Shown: piece by piece, positions 1-11,062 of the stretch | Layout of the letters: each line of letters opens with the position of its first letter | Numbering within the stretch: the first letter of the stretch is position 1 | Source: Sphingopyxis sp. | Lineage (GTDB): Bacteria > Pseudomonadota > Alphaproteobacteria > Sphingomonadales > Sphingomonadaceae | NCBI GenBank assembly: GCA_017745175.1 | Contig: JAGHZY010000036.1 | Span: forward strand, 1-37,786 | Direction of reading: 5' to 3' | Length of the DNA: 37,786 nucleotides | Made by a program: the position numbers and the translations under genes | Notes under the pieces: model-generated | What the model was told of the DNA's origin: nothing | Database searches by the model: none | The model's input: only the letters and a program-made list of their open reading frames with translations

Positions 1-1128
<1,128 letters not shown>

Positions 1129-1136
<8 letters not shown>

Positions 1137-1803
1137 ATTTCAGCCCCATCTCGGCGAGTTTCTCGCGCATCTTGTACATGTCGAGGCCCAGCTCGCCGGC
1201 GGCCAGACGCGCGCGCTTGTCGGCCTCGTTGGCTTCGCGCGCTTCGGCGGCCTGTGCCACCTCGGCCGCCTTCGCCCGCGGCACGACGACGACCCCGTCG
1301 TCGTCGGCGACGATCACGTCGCCCGCCTCGATCGCCGCGCCCGCGCAGACCACGGAGACGTTCACCGATCCCAGCGAGGCCTTGATCGTTCCCTGCGCAA
1401 ACACCGCCTTCGACCAGACGGGAAAGCTCATTTCGGTGAGGTCGCGTACGTCGCGGATGCCTGCGTTGATCACCAGCCCCTTGCAGCCGCGCGCCTGCGC
1501 CGAGGTCGCGAGCAGGTCACCGAAATAGCCGTCCTCGCAGGGACTCGTCGGCGCGATGACCAGGATGTCGCCGGCCTTGAGCTGCTCGATCGCGACATGC
1601 ACCATCCAATTGTCGCCCGGCGGCGCCGAAATGGTGACCGCGCTGCCTGCAACCCGCGCGCCGGCGTAGATCGGACGCATCGAGCTGGCGAGCAGTCCGG
1701 TGCGGCCCTGCGCCTCGTGCACCGTCGACACGCCGCAGCGTTCGAGCGCCGCGATGACGTCCGCGTCGACGCGTTCGATATTCTGGACGACGATACCGCT
1801 CAT
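1129..1803 (-). CDS. ligK: 4-carboxy-4-hydroxy-2-oxoadipate (CHA) aldolase
   Basis: 224 aa, the HMG/CHA class II aldolase (RraA-like) family. It cleaves 4-carboxy-4-hydroxy-2-oxoadipate to pyruvate and oxaloacetate, the last step of the protocatechuate 4,5-cleavage pathway, and usually also decarboxylates oxaloacetate. The N-terminus [20 protein letters not shown] and the central GDILVIAP and [11 protein letters not shown] blocks are typical of the family. The frame is open upstream to 1911, but ATG 1803 is preceded by GGAG about 7 nt upstream and gives the normal length, so it is the preferred start. It is the first gene of the leftward ligK-ligU-ligI operon and diverges from the LysR gene at 1929. 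Confidence 0.93.
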
Positions 1804-1930
1804 AGGAGTCTCCGGCGCAAGCCCCTGTCCATCGGGGGCAGTTGATCGAGCATGTCTAGGAAAGCCGCCCGGGAAAAGACATTCGGAAGTTTGAAACCGA
1901 TATAAGGTCATGCTAATTCATCATCCTTAT
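1804..1930. promoter_or_regulatory. Divergent ligK / LysR control region with inverted repeats
   Basis: This gap of about 125 bp separates the leftward ligK operon from the rightward LysR gene, the classical place for LysR operators. It contains a perfect 6-bp inverted repeat, ATAAGG at 1902-1907 and CCTTAT at 1925-1930, which reaches into the LysR start codon. It also contains TCGG (1883-1886) and CCGA (1897-1900) flanking the small palindrome GTTTGAAAC (1889-1897). Either could be the regulator's binding site and would allow autoregulation. The repeats are seen directly; the binding role is inference. Confidence 0.4.
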
Positions 1931-3086
1931 GCTCTGGCAGTTCAACCTTCGCCACCTGCGCGCGGTATCGGCGGTCACCCGGCTGGGCAGCATCTCGTCG
2001 GCGGCGCAGGCGATCAGCATCACCCAGCCGGCGATCACGCAGGCGGTGGCGCGGCTCGAACAGCTGCTCGGCCTGCCGCTGTTCGGGCGGCGGCCCGACG
2101 GCATGGAGCCCACCGCCGCGGCGCTGCAATTGTCGGCGCGTATCGACGCCGCGCTCGCCTATGTCGGCAGCAACCGCGTCACGATGGCGCAGGTGCGGGC
2201 GCTGCTCGCGCTGGGCGAGGTGGGCAGCTACAGCGCCGCAGCGGTGCTGACGGGGCTGTCGCAGCCATCGCTGCACCGCGCGATCGGTGATCTCGCGCTC
2301 GTGCTGCGGCGCGCGATGGTCGAGCGGCGGGGGCGCGGCATCGCCTTCACCGACGGCGGGCGCAAGACGCTGCGCGCCTTTCGCCTCGCGCGCGCCGAGC
2401 TCGAGGCGGGGCTCGCCGAGATGGAGGCGCTGAAGGGCGCCGAGACGGGACGGATCGCGATCGGCGCGATGCCCTTGTCGCGGGCGCGCGTGCTGCCCGC
2501 TGCGATCGCCGCCTTCCACCGCGACTATCCCGATGCGCGGATCAGCGTGATGGAAGGCGCGTGGCACGAGCTGGTCGAGCCGCTGCGCGACGGGGCGATC
2601 GACGTGATGGTCGGCGCGCTCCGTGCCCTGGCGCCCGGCGACGACCTCGCCCAGCAGTCGCTGTTCGGCGATCATCCGGTCGTCCTGGGGAGGGCGGGTC
2701 ATCCGGCGCTGCGTACGGCGGTCCGCGACTGGTCCGCACGCTTGCCCGTGCTCGCCGGTTTTCCATGGATACTTCCCGAGACGGGGACGCCGCTGCGTGC
2801 GCAATGGGCGCGGCTTTTCGACGCTGCGGGCCTTGCAAGGCCCGTGGTTCCGATCGCCTGTGGCTCGGTGATGATGATCCGCCAGATCATGCTCGACAGC
2901 GATTTCCTGACCCTGTTGTCGCGCGATCAGGTGACGGTCGAACTGGAGGCAGGATGGCTGGAAGTGGTGGCCGAGTTGCCCGCCGACACGGTACGCGACA
3001 TCGGCCTGACGCGCCGTGCGGCGTGGCGACCGACCGCGATGCAGGCGGCCTTTCTGCATCACCTCGAATCGGCGGCGCGTCGCTGA
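1929..3086 (+). CDS. LysR-family regulator with two tandem HTH domains, probable lig pathway regulator
   Basis: 385 aa, about 80 residues longer than a normal LysR protein. Residues 7-66 form a standard N-terminal winged HTH (NLRHLRAVSAVTRLGSISSA, then the ITQPAITQAVARLEQLLG recognition region). Residues 88-147 look like a second HTH_1 unit with the same layout: VRALLALGEVGSYSAAAVLT, LSQPSLHRAIGDL, then a wing ending FTDGGRKTL. The substrate-binding domain starts near residue 172 (GRIAIGAMPLSRARVLPAAI). The gene lies between the ligKUI and ligJABC operons, so it is probably the functional counterpart of SYK-6 LigR; I leave the symbol blank because of the duplicated domain. ATG 1929 has only a poor ribosome site. 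The effector is unknown. Confidence 0.88.
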   Translation: MLWQFNLRHLRAVSAVTRLGSISSAAQAISITQPAITQAVARLEQLLGLPLFGRRPDGMEPTAAALQLSARIDAALAYVGSNRVTMAQVRALLALGEVGSYSAAAVLTGLSQPSLHRAIGDLALVLRRAMVERRGRGIAFTDGGRKTLRAFRLARAELEAGLAEMEALKGAETGRIAIGAMPLSRARVLPAAIAAFHRDYPDARISVMEGAWHELVEPLRDGAIDVMVGALRALAPGDDLAQQSLFGDHPVVLGRAGHPALRTAVRDWSARLPVLAGFPWILPETGTPLRAQWARLFDAAGLARPVVPIACGSVMMIRQIMLDSDFLTLLSRDQVTVELEAGWLEVVAELPADTVRDIGLTRRAAWRPTAMQAAFLHHLESAARR

Positions 3087-3196
3087 TCGGCGTCGCCGGC
3101 CGGTTCCGCCCGTTGCGCTGAAGAATTAGGTAAAACTTATGGATCGCCGCCGCTTCCGATTGGTCGCACGCGCGCCGGTTTGGCAGGGTAGCCGCA

Positions 3197-4021
3197 ATGA
3201 CACAGATGCTGACCCTGATCGGCTTTGGAGAGGCTGGCTCGACCTTTGCCCGCGCCGCGGGCTGGGAAGGCGATGCGCGCGCCTTTGACATTCGCCCGGT
3301 CGATTTCGACGCCGCCGCGGTCCGGGGATGCGCTTCGCTTGCCGAGGCGCTGGCCGGCGCGCCGTCGGTCCTCAGCGTGGTCACCGCCGACAATTCCCTT
3401 GCGGTTGCGCAGGAAGCCGCAGCGCTGATCGCACCCGGCACATTTTTCTTCGACATGAATTCGGTCGCCCCCGACACCAAGCGTGCGGCAGCGGCGGCGA
3501 TCGCCGCGTCGGGCGCGCTTTATGTCGATGTTGCGGTGATGGCGCCGGTCAATCCGTCGCGACTGGCGACGCCCCTGCTCTTGTCGGGACCCGACGCCGA
3601 AGCGGGGGAGGCGGCGCTCGCGGCGCTGGGTTTCACCAATTTGCGGATCGTCGGCGATGTCGTCGGGCGCGCCTCGACGATCAAGATGCTGCGTTCGGTG
3701 ATGTACAAAGGCGTCGAGGCGTTGACCGCCGAATGTCTGGTCGCGTGCGAACGCGCCGGCGTGACCGACGAGGTGCTGGGCAGCTTCGGCAACGACTGGG
3801 CGACCGGCGCCGACTATCGGCTCGACCGGATGCTGGCGCATGGTCTGCGCCGTGCGGCCGAAATGGCCGAAGCGGCGCAGACGCTGTCGTCGCTGGGCGT
3901 GTCGCCGATGCTCACCGAGGGGACGGTCGGCTGGCAGCAGGCGATCGGCGACCTTGCGATTTCACCCGTGCCCGACGGCTTGCAGGCCAAGCTCGGCGCA
4001 ATAATCGGAAAAATGCCATGA
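3197..4021 (+). CDS. NAD(P)-binding 6-phosphogluconate dehydrogenase-like protein with C-terminal DUF1932
   Basis: 274 aa. The N-terminus has a Rossmann glycine motif (TLIGFGEAGSTFARAAGW, about residues 6-23), as in 3-hydroxyisobutyrate/6-phosphogluconate dehydrogenase relatives. The block VGRASTIKMLRSVMYKGVEA (about 157-176) includes the helix that carries the catalytic lysine in this superfamily. The remainder matches the all-helical DUF1932 type. The stop overlaps the ligJ start (ATGA, 4018-4021), so it is translationally coupled to the 4,5-cleavage operon as its first gene. No such step exists in the textbook pathway; it might reduce or oxidise a side product or an additional substrate. 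The family is well supported and the substrate unknown. AGGG about 9 nt upstream supports ATG 3197. Confidence 0.8.
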   Translation: MTQMLTLIGFGEAGSTFARAAGWEGDARAFDIRPVDFDAAAVRGCASLAEALAGAPSVLSVVTADNSLAVAQEAAALIAPGTFFFDMNSVAPDTKRAAAAAIAASGALYVDVAVMAPVNPSRLATPLLLSGPDAEAGEAALAALGFTNLRIVGDVVGRASTIKMLRSVMYKGVEALTAECLVACERAGVTDEVLGSFGNDWATGADYRLDRMLAHGLRRAAEMAEAAQTLSSLGVSPMLTEGTVGWQQAIGDLAISPVPDGLQAKLGAIIGKMP

Positions 4022-5033
4022 TTATCGATTGTCACGGCCATTATACGGTGCTGCCCAAGGCGCACGACGCGTGGCGCGAGGAGCAGAAGGCGGCGTACAA
4101 GGCGGGTGTTCCGGCGCCGCCCTATCCGGGGATTTCCGACGCCGAGATCCGCGAGACGATCGAGGCGAACCAGCTGCGGCTGATCAGGGAACGCGGCGCC
4201 GACATGACGATCTTTTCGCCGCGTGCCTCGGCGATGGCGCCACACGTCGGCGACGAGGGGGTCGCGACCGAATGGGCGTATCGCTGCAACAATCTGATCG
4301 CGCGCGTCGTCGACCTGTTTCCCGAAACCTTTGCCGGTGTGTGCATGCTGCCGCAATCGCCGGGCGCCGACATGAGCGCAAGTATCGACGAGCTTGAACG
4401 CTGCGTTACCCGGCTCGGCTTTATCGGTTGCAACCTGAACCCCGATCCGGGTGGCGGGCATTTCACCCACCCGCCGCTGACCGACCGCTACTGGTATCCC
4501 TTCTACGAGAAGATGGTCGAGCTCGATGTCCCGGCGATGATCCACGTCTCGGGCAGCTGCAACCCGGCGATGCATGCGACCGGCGGCTATTATATCGCCG
4601 CCGATACCATCGCCTTCATGCAGCTTCTCGAAGGCGATCTCTTCGCCGACTTTCCGACGCTCAGGTTCATTATCCCGCACGGCGGCGGTGCGGTGCCCTA
4701 TCATTGGGGGCGCTATCGCGGGCTCGCCGACATGCTGAAAAAGCCGTCGCTCGACACGCACCTCATGAACAACATCTTTTTCGACACCTGCGTCTATCAC
4801 CAGCCCGGGATCGATCTGCTCGCGGACGTGATCGACAACAGGAACATATTGTTCGGATCCGAAATGGTCGGCGCCGTGCGCGGGATCGACCCGACGACGG
4901 GTCATTATTTCGACGATACCAAGCGTTACGTCGATGCGCTCGATATCGGCGACGAAGAGCGTCGCATGATTTTTGAAGGCAATGCGCGCCGGGTCTTTCC
5001 CCGGCTCGACGCCCGGTTGAAGGAGCAGGGCCG

Positions 5034-5037
<4 letters not shown>
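4018..5037 (+). CDS. ligJ: 4-oxalomesaconate hydratase (amidohydrolase superfamily)
   Basis: 339 aa, close to SYK-6 LigJ. It hydrates 4-oxalomesaconate to 4-carboxy-4-hydroxy-2-oxoadipate, the substrate of LigK. It belongs to the metal-dependent amidohydrolase superfamily: DCHGHY (His6, His8) is the HxH metal motif, followed by His176 (PAMIHVSG), His221 (IIPHGGGAVPYHWGRYRGL) and acidic residue Glu282 in FGSEMVGAV. The start is ATG 4018, overlapping the previous stop; the frame is open further upstream, but that part is a shadow of the preceding gene. The stop overlaps the ligA start by 4 nt, giving a tight ligJ-ligA-ligB-ligC-pobA operon. Confidence 0.95.
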
Positions 5038-6285
<1,248 letters not shown>

Positions 6286-6332
6286 CGCGAAAGCCGAACG
6301 GCGCGTGGCGCCCAAGCAAAATGGAGAATGAC

Positions 6333-7268
6333 ATGCGTATCGCTCTCGCCGGTGCCGGCGCCTTTGGCGAAAAACATCTCGACGGGCTGAAGCTGATCGA
6401 CGGCGTTGAAATCGTTTCGATCATCAGCCGGACCGCCGATCAGGCCGCCGCGGTCGCCGCCAGATATGGCGCGCGGCACAGCTCGACCGAGCTGGCGGAT
6501 GCGCTGGCGCGCGACGATGTCGATGCGGTGATCCTGTGCACCCCGACCCAGATGCACGCGGCGCAGGCGATCGCCTGCATGGACGCGGGCAAGCATGTGC
6601 AGGTCGAAATTCCGCTCGCCGACAGCTGGGCCGAGGCCGAGGCGGTGCTGGCCAAGCAGAAGGAAACCGGGCTCGTCTGCATGGTCGGGCATACGCGGCG
6701 GTTCAATCCGTCGCACCAATATGTCCACAACAGGATCGTCGCGGGCGAGTTCAATATCCAGCAGATGGACGTTCAGACCTATTTCTTTCGCCGCAAGAAT
6801 ATGAACGCCAAGGGCGAGCCGCGCAGCTGGACCGATCATCTGCTCTGGCACCACGCCGCGCACACCGTCGACCTTTTTGCTTACCAGGCGGGCCCGATCG
6901 TCCAGGCCAATGCGATCGAAGGCCCGCACCATCCCGACCTCGGGATCGCGATGGACATGTCGATCCAGCTGAAGGCCGCGTCGGGGGCGATCTGTACGCT
7001 GTCATTGTCCTTCAACAACGACGGGCCGCTCGGCACCTTCTTCCGTTATATCGGCGATACGGGCACCTATATCGCGCGCTACGACGATCTGGTGACCGGC
7101 AAGGAAGAGGTGATCGACGTCAGCCACGTCGATGTCAGCATGAACGGCATCGAATTGCAGGATCGCGAATTCATTGCCGCGATCCGCGAGGGGCGCGAGC
7201 CGAACAGCTCGGTCGCGCAGGTGCTGCCCTGCTACAAGGTGCTGCACGACCTCGAACAGCAATTCTGA
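6333..7268 (+). CDS. ligC: 4-carboxy-2-hydroxymuconate-6-semialdehyde dehydrogenase
   Basis: 311 aa, Gfo/Idh/MocA family. LigC oxidises the hemiacetal form of the LigAB ring-cleavage product to 2-pyrone-4,6-dicarboxylate with NADP+, giving the substrate of LigI. The N-terminal dinucleotide fold starts MRIALAGAGAFGEKHLDGLK. EIPLADSWAEAEAV marks the EKP-like region of the family, and the C-terminal half has FFRRKNMNAKGEPRSWTDHL and WHHAAHTVDLFAYQAG. Several upstream ATGs are in frame, but ATG 6333 has GGAG about 6 nt upstream and matches the known N-terminus. The stop is 3 nt before the pobA start. Confidence 0.95.
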   Translation: MRIALAGAGAFGEKHLDGLKLIDGVEIVSIISRTADQAAAVAARYGARHSSTELADALARDDVDAVILCTPTQMHAAQAIACMDAGKHVQVEIPLADSWAEAEAVLAKQKETGLVCMVGHTRRFNPSHQYVHNRIVAGEFNIQQMDVQTYFFRRKNMNAKGEPRSWTDHLLWHHAAHTVDLFAYQAGPIVQANAIEGPHHPDLGIAMDMSIQLKAASGAICTLSLSFNNDGPLGTFFRYIGDTGTYIARYDDLVTGKEEVIDVSHVDVSMNGIELQDREFIAAIREGREPNSSVAQVLPCYKVLHDLEQQF

Positions 7269-7271
7269 CCG

Positions 7272-8441
7272 GTGAAGACGCAGGTCGTCATTATTGGCGC
7301 CGGCCCGGCCGGACTGCTCCTCGGCCATCTGCTCCGTGCCGAGGGGGTCGACTGCGTGATCGTCGAGCGGGCCGCGGCGGATTATGTGCTCGGCCGGATC
7401 CGCGCGGGGGTGCTCGAACGGACGACCACCGATCTGCTCGAACGGCTCGGCATCGACGAACGGCTGCATCGCGAAGGGCTGCGCGAAGAGGGATTCTGCC
7501 TGGCCGACGGCGAACGGCTGATCCGCATCGACACCTTCGGTCTGACCGGCAAGCATGTCACCGTCTATGGCCAGACCGAAGTGACGCGCGACCTGATGGA
7601 CGCCGCCCCCGAACGCGGCCTCGAAATCATCTATGAAGCCGAAGACGTCGCGCTCCATGCCATCGACGGCGACGCGCCCTATGTCAGCTTTATCAGGGAC
7701 GGCAGCGAGCGGCGGATCGACGCGCGCTTCATTGCCGGCTGCGACGGCTATCACGGCCCGTCGCGCCGGGCGATCCCGGCGTCGGCGGCGCGCGAATATG
7801 AACGCGTCTATCCGTTCGGCTGGCTCGGCATATTGGCCGATGTCGCGCCGTGCCACGACGAGCTGATCTACGCCAATCATGCGCGCGGCTTCGCGCTCGC
7901 CTCGATGCGGTCCAAGTCGCGCAGCCGCTATTATATCGATGTGCCGCTGACCGAACGGGTCGAGGACTGGTCCGACGATCGGCTGTGGGACGAGCTGGCG
8001 ATCCGCCTCGGTCCCGAGGCTGCGGCGCGCATCACCCGTGGGCCCGCGATCGAAAAGAGCATCGCGCCGCTGCGTTCCTATGTGTTCGAACCGATGCGCC
8101 ATGGCAGCCTGTTTCTCGCGGGCGACGCGGCGCATATCGTCCCGCCGACCGGTGCCAAGGGGCTCAATCTCGCCGCGTCGGACGTATCCTATCTGGCCGA
8201 TGCGCTGACCCGTCATTTTTGCCGCGGCGAGCAGGACGGCATCGCCGCCTATTCGGCGAAGGCGCTGGCGCGCGTCTGGAAGGCCGAGCGCTTCAGCTGG
8301 TCGCTGACCAAGCTGATGCACCGGTTCCCCGATGATGGCCCGTTCGAGCGGCAGATGCAGATGGCCGAACTCGACTATATCGCCTCGTCGCGCGCGGCAC
8401 AGACGGCGATCGCCGAAAATTACGTCGGACTGCCGCTGTGA
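7272..8441 (+). CDS. pobA: 4-hydroxybenzoate 3-monooxygenase (p-hydroxybenzoate hydroxylase)
   Basis: 389 aa, a group A flavoprotein hydroxylase; the Pseudomonas enzyme has 394 aa. It converts 4-hydroxybenzoate to protocatechuate with NAD(P)H and O2, feeding LigAB directly. Visible motifs are the FAD-binding GAGPAG (residues 9-14), the DG motif in CDGYHGPSRRA (about 155-165) and the GD motif LAGDAAHIVPPTGAKGLNLA. The C-terminal ENYVGLPL contains the tyrosine that corresponds to Tyr385, part of the proton relay on the substrate phenol. The start is a GTG at 7272, three bases after ligC, so it is the last gene of the ligJABC-pobA operon. It indicates growth on H-type lignin units such as p-coumarate. 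Confidence 0.95.
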   Translation: MKTQVVIIGAGPAGLLLGHLLRAEGVDCVIVERAAADYVLGRIRAGVLERTTTDLLERLGIDERLHREGLREEGFCLADGERLIRIDTFGLTGKHVTVYGQTEVTRDLMDAAPERGLEIIYEAEDVALHAIDGDAPYVSFIRDGSERRIDARFIAGCDGYHGPSRRAIPASAAREYERVYPFGWLGILADVAPCHDELIYANHARGFALASMRSKSRSRYYIDVPLTERVEDWSDDRLWDELAIRLGPEAAARITRGPAIEKSIAPLRSYVFEPMRHGSLFLAGDAAHIVPPTGAKGLNLAASDVSYLADALTRHFCRGEQDGIAAYSAKALARVWKAERFSWSLTKLMHRFPDDGPFERQMQMAELDYIASSRAAQTAIAENYVGLPL

Positions 8442-8454
8442 CCCTTGGCGCTAC

Positions 8455-8467
8455 GGCCTCAGGCCGC
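8455..8467. terminator. Short GC hairpin between convergent pobA and folD ends
   Basis: CGGCC (8455-8459), loop TCA, then GGCCG (8463-8467) form a 5-bp hairpin over the folD stop codon in the 17-bp gap between convergent genes. No clear T-run follows on either strand, so termination is only a possibility. Confidence 0.25.
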
Positions 8468-9319
8468 GAGCGCGAGCCGACGTTCGGCGGATTTGATCGT
8501 GTTTTCCAGCAGCATCGTCACGGTCATCGGCCCGACGCCGCCCGGCACCGGGGTGATGGCGGCCGCCTTGCGGCGCACCCCCTCGAAATCGACGTCGCCG
8601 GTGATGCGGCCGTCGGCCAGGCGGTTGATGCCGACGTCGATCACGACCGCGCCATGTTTGACCATCTGCGGCACGATCAGCCCGGGGACGCCGGCGGCAA
8701 CGACCAATATGTCGGCGAGGATCGTATATTGGGCGAGGTCGCGCGTCTTGGCGTGGCAGATCGACACGGTCGCATCGCGCGCCATCAGCATCAGCGCCAT
8801 CGGTTTGCCGACGATGTTGCTCGCGCCCACGACCACGACATTCTGCCCTTCGACCGGAATGCCTTCATGCTCGAGCAGCTTGACGACACCATAGGGGGTG
8901 CAGGGGGAAAAGACGGTGCTGCCGGTGACCAGCCCGCCGACATTATAGAGGTGGAACCCGTCGACGTCCTTTTCGGCCGAGATCGTCTCGAGCACGCGCG
9001 CCATGTCGATATGTGGCGGCAGCGGCAACTGGACCAGGATGCCATGCACATCGGGATCGGCGTTCAGCTCGACGATACGGCCCAGCAGCTCGGCATTGCC
9101 GATCGACACCGGCAGATGCTCGGCAAAGGAACGGATGCCGACCGCCGAACAGGCCTTGATCTTGCGTCCGACATAGACGGCGGAGGCCGGATCCTCGCCG
9201 ACGAGCAGGACCGCGAGCCCGGGTGTCACGCCATGCCCGGCGAGCGCCGCGACCCGGTCCGCAAAGCCGGTGCGCATCGCTTTCGCGAGCGCCAGGCCGT
9301 CAATGATCTTCGCCGTCAT
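8459..9319 (-). CDS. folD: Bifunctional methylene-THF dehydrogenase / methenyl-THF cyclohydrolase
   Basis: 286 aa, typical FolD length. It interconverts 5,10-methylene-THF, methenyl-THF and 10-formyl-THF using NADP+. Motifs include YVGRKIKAC with the catalytic lysine, GILVQLPLP, KDVDGFH and GASNIVGKPMAL in the nucleotide-binding domain, ending with TPVPGGVGPMTVTMLLENT. ATG 9319 is chosen over ATG 9331 because GGAGG sits 5 nt upstream. The gene is transcribed alone, from a promoter containing a perfect 19-bp palindrome related to sites before ligM and desR. That suggests it serves the C1 units released by LigM rather than only general folate metabolism; whether the genome has another folD cannot be seen here. 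Confidence 0.95.
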   Translation of the reverse strand: MTAKIIDGLALAKAMRTGFADRVAALAGHGVTPGLAVLLVGEDPASAVYVGRKIKACSAVGIRSFAEHLPVSIGNAELLGRIVELNADPDVHGILVQLPLPPHIDMARVLETISAEKDVDGFHLYNVGGLVTGSTVFSPCTPYGVVKLLEHEGIPVEGQNVVVVGASNIVGKPMALMLMARDATVSICHAKTRDLAQYTILADILVVAAGVPGLIVPQMVKHGAVVIDVGINRLADGRITGDVDFEGVRRKAAAITPVPGGVGPMTVTMLLENTIKSAERRLALAA

Positions 9320-9332
9320 CCGATCCTCCATC

Positions 9333-9351
9333 TTGTATGCAATGCATACAA
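9333..9351. promoter_or_regulatory. Perfect 19-bp palindromic operator upstream of folD
   Basis: TTGTATGCA (9333-9341), a single A (9342), then TGCATACAA (9343-9351) make a perfect 9-bp inverted repeat centred 23 bp before the folD start. Degenerate copies with the same half-site lie before purU/ligM and before the desR-like MarR gene. A palindrome of this size fits a MarR dimer. The repeat is seen directly; binding by the nearby MarR protein is inference. Confidence 0.65.
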
Positions 9352-9511
9352 ATTGCAGCGCGATCCGTCAAGGAAATGGCGGACGGCGCGCGATGCGGGG
9401 CCGGGATGCGATTGCCAGCGCCGGGCAAATATGATCGTATGTGACACAAACCAATAGCGACCGATTCGAGCATGGATGGGTCGTGCGAAAAACCATTGAG
9501 AGGATGACGCG

Positions 9512-11023
9512 ATGAACGACATGACCCCCATCGATTACCAGCAGAGCGCCTATTCGATGGCGGCGAAGACATTCCTGTCGCGCGCGCCCAAATTGTTCAT
9601 CGACAATGAATGGACCGCCTCCTCGCACGATGCGACGATCGGGGTCGAGGATCCGTCGTCGGGCAGGGAAATCTGTCGCATCGTCGATGCATCCGACCGC
9701 GATGTCGACCGCGCGGTGGCCGCGGCGCGCACCGCGTTCGACGACGGCCGCTGGACCGGCCTGCCGCCGATCCGGCGCGAGCGGATCATCAACCGCCTTG
9801 CCGACCTGCTCGAAGCGCACGCCGACGAATTTGCCGAGATCGAGGCGATCGACAATGGCAAGCCCAAGGGGATGGCGGCGGCGGTCGACGTGCCCGGCGC
9901 GATCAGCCAGCTGCGCTTCATGGCGGGGTGGGCGTCGAAACTGAACGGCGAAGTGATCCAGCCCTATACCATGCCGACAGGCGCGGTGTTCGGCTATACG
10001 CTCCGCGAGCCGGTCGGCGTCGCCGCGCAGATCGTTCCGTGGAATTTTCCGCTGCTGATGGCATGCCTGAAGATCGCGCCGGCGCTGGCCGCGGGTTGCA
10101 CGCTGGTGCTGAAACCCGCCGAACAGACCCCGCTCACCGCGCTGCGCCTCGCCGACCTCGTCGCCGAAGCGGGCTTCCCGGCGGGAGTCATCAACATCAT
10201 CACCGGTTATGGCCACACCGCGGGCGACCGTATGGTCAAGCATCCCGACGTCGACAAGGTGGCGTTCACCGGATCGACCGAGATCGGCAAGCTGATCAAC
10301 CGCAACGCGACCGATACGCTGAAGCATGTGACGCTCGAACTCGGCGGAAAGTCGCCGGTCGTGATCATGCCCGACGTCGATGTGGCGCAGGTGGCGCCCG
10401 GCGCGGCGGGGGCGATCTTCTTCAATTCGGGGCAGGTGTGCATCGCGGGCTCGCGGCTGTTCGCGCACCGCTCGATCTTTGATCAGGTGATCGAGGGGGT
10501 CGCCGCGACCGCGCCCTTCTGGGCCCCGCGCCCGTCGCTCGATCCGCAGGCGCATGCCGGGCCTTTGGTGTCGAAGGAACAGTTCGATCGCGTGATGGGC
10601 TATATCGAGGCGGGCAAGCGCGACGGCGCCAGCGTCGCGATGGGCGGCGATGCGCCCGTCGCCGACGGCTATTATGTCAACCCGACGGTGCTGGTCGACG
10701 TCAACCCGCAAATGAGCGTCGTGCGCGAGGAGATTTTCGGGCCGGTCGTCGTTGCGCAGCGCTTCGACGACCTCGACGAAGTGGCGAAAGCGGCGAATGA
10801 TACCTGCTTCGGGCTGGGCGCGGGCGTGTGGACCAAGGACGTCGCGGTGATGCACAAGCTCGCGGCGAAGATCAAATCGGGCACCGTCTGGGGCAATTGC
10901 CACGCGGTGATCGACGCCGCGCTGCCCTTTGGCGGCTTCAAGGAATCGGGGATCGGCCGCGAACAGGGCCGCCAGGGCATTGAAGCCTATCTTGAGACCA
11001 AGTCGGTCATCATCCAGCTATAA
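9512..11023 (+). CDS. NAD(P)-dependent aldehyde dehydrogenase, aromatic aldehyde substrate likely
   Basis: 503 aa, ALDH superfamily of the phenylacetaldehyde/betaine aldehyde type. It has PWNFPLLMA (176-184), the catalytic glutamate in LELGGKSP (Glu276), the nucleophile in FFNSGQVCIAGSR (Cys310) and EEIFGPVV near the C-terminus, so it should be active. The start ATG 9512 follows GAGAGGA at good spacing. It is only distantly similar to the LigV protein at 21926-23323, and its substrate cannot be named from sequence. Position in an aromatic cluster suggests an aromatic or arylalkyl aldehyde; formaldehyde or a general aldehyde is possible. The next gene starts 39 nt downstream and is probably co-transcribed. 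Confidence 0.88.
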   Translation: MNDMTPIDYQQSAYSMAAKTFLSRAPKLFIDNEWTASSHDATIGVEDPSSGREICRIVDASDRDVDRAVAAARTAFDDGRWTGLPPIRRERIINRLADLLEAHADEFAEIEAIDNGKPKGMAAAVDVPGAISQLRFMAGWASKLNGEVIQPYTMPTGAVFGYTLREPVGVAAQIVPWNFPLLMACLKIAPALAAGCTLVLKPAEQTPLTALRLADLVAEAGFPAGVINIITGYGHTAGDRMVKHPDVDKVAFTGSTEIGKLINRNATDTLKHVTLELGGKSPVVIMPDVDVAQVAPGAAGAIFFNSGQVCIAGSRLFAHRSIFDQVIEGVAATAPFWAPRPSLDPQAHAGPLVSKEQFDRVMGYIEAGKRDGASVAMGGDAPVADGYYVNPTVLVDVNPQMSVVREEIFGPVVVAQRFDDLDEVAKAANDTCFGLGAGVWTKDVAVMHKLAAKIKSGTVWGNCHAVIDAALPFGGFKESGIGREQGRQGIEAYLETKSVIIQL

Positions 11024-11062
11024 TCCATTGGCCCGGGATCGCCGGCCTGTCGAAAGCGCCCC

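Noticed and set aside
9428..9452. GTATG...ACACAA stretch before the aldehyde dehydrogenase gene as another copy of the 19-bp operator
   Set aside because: The half-sites are only 15 bp end to end and the centre does not align with the folD palindrome; too weak to call.
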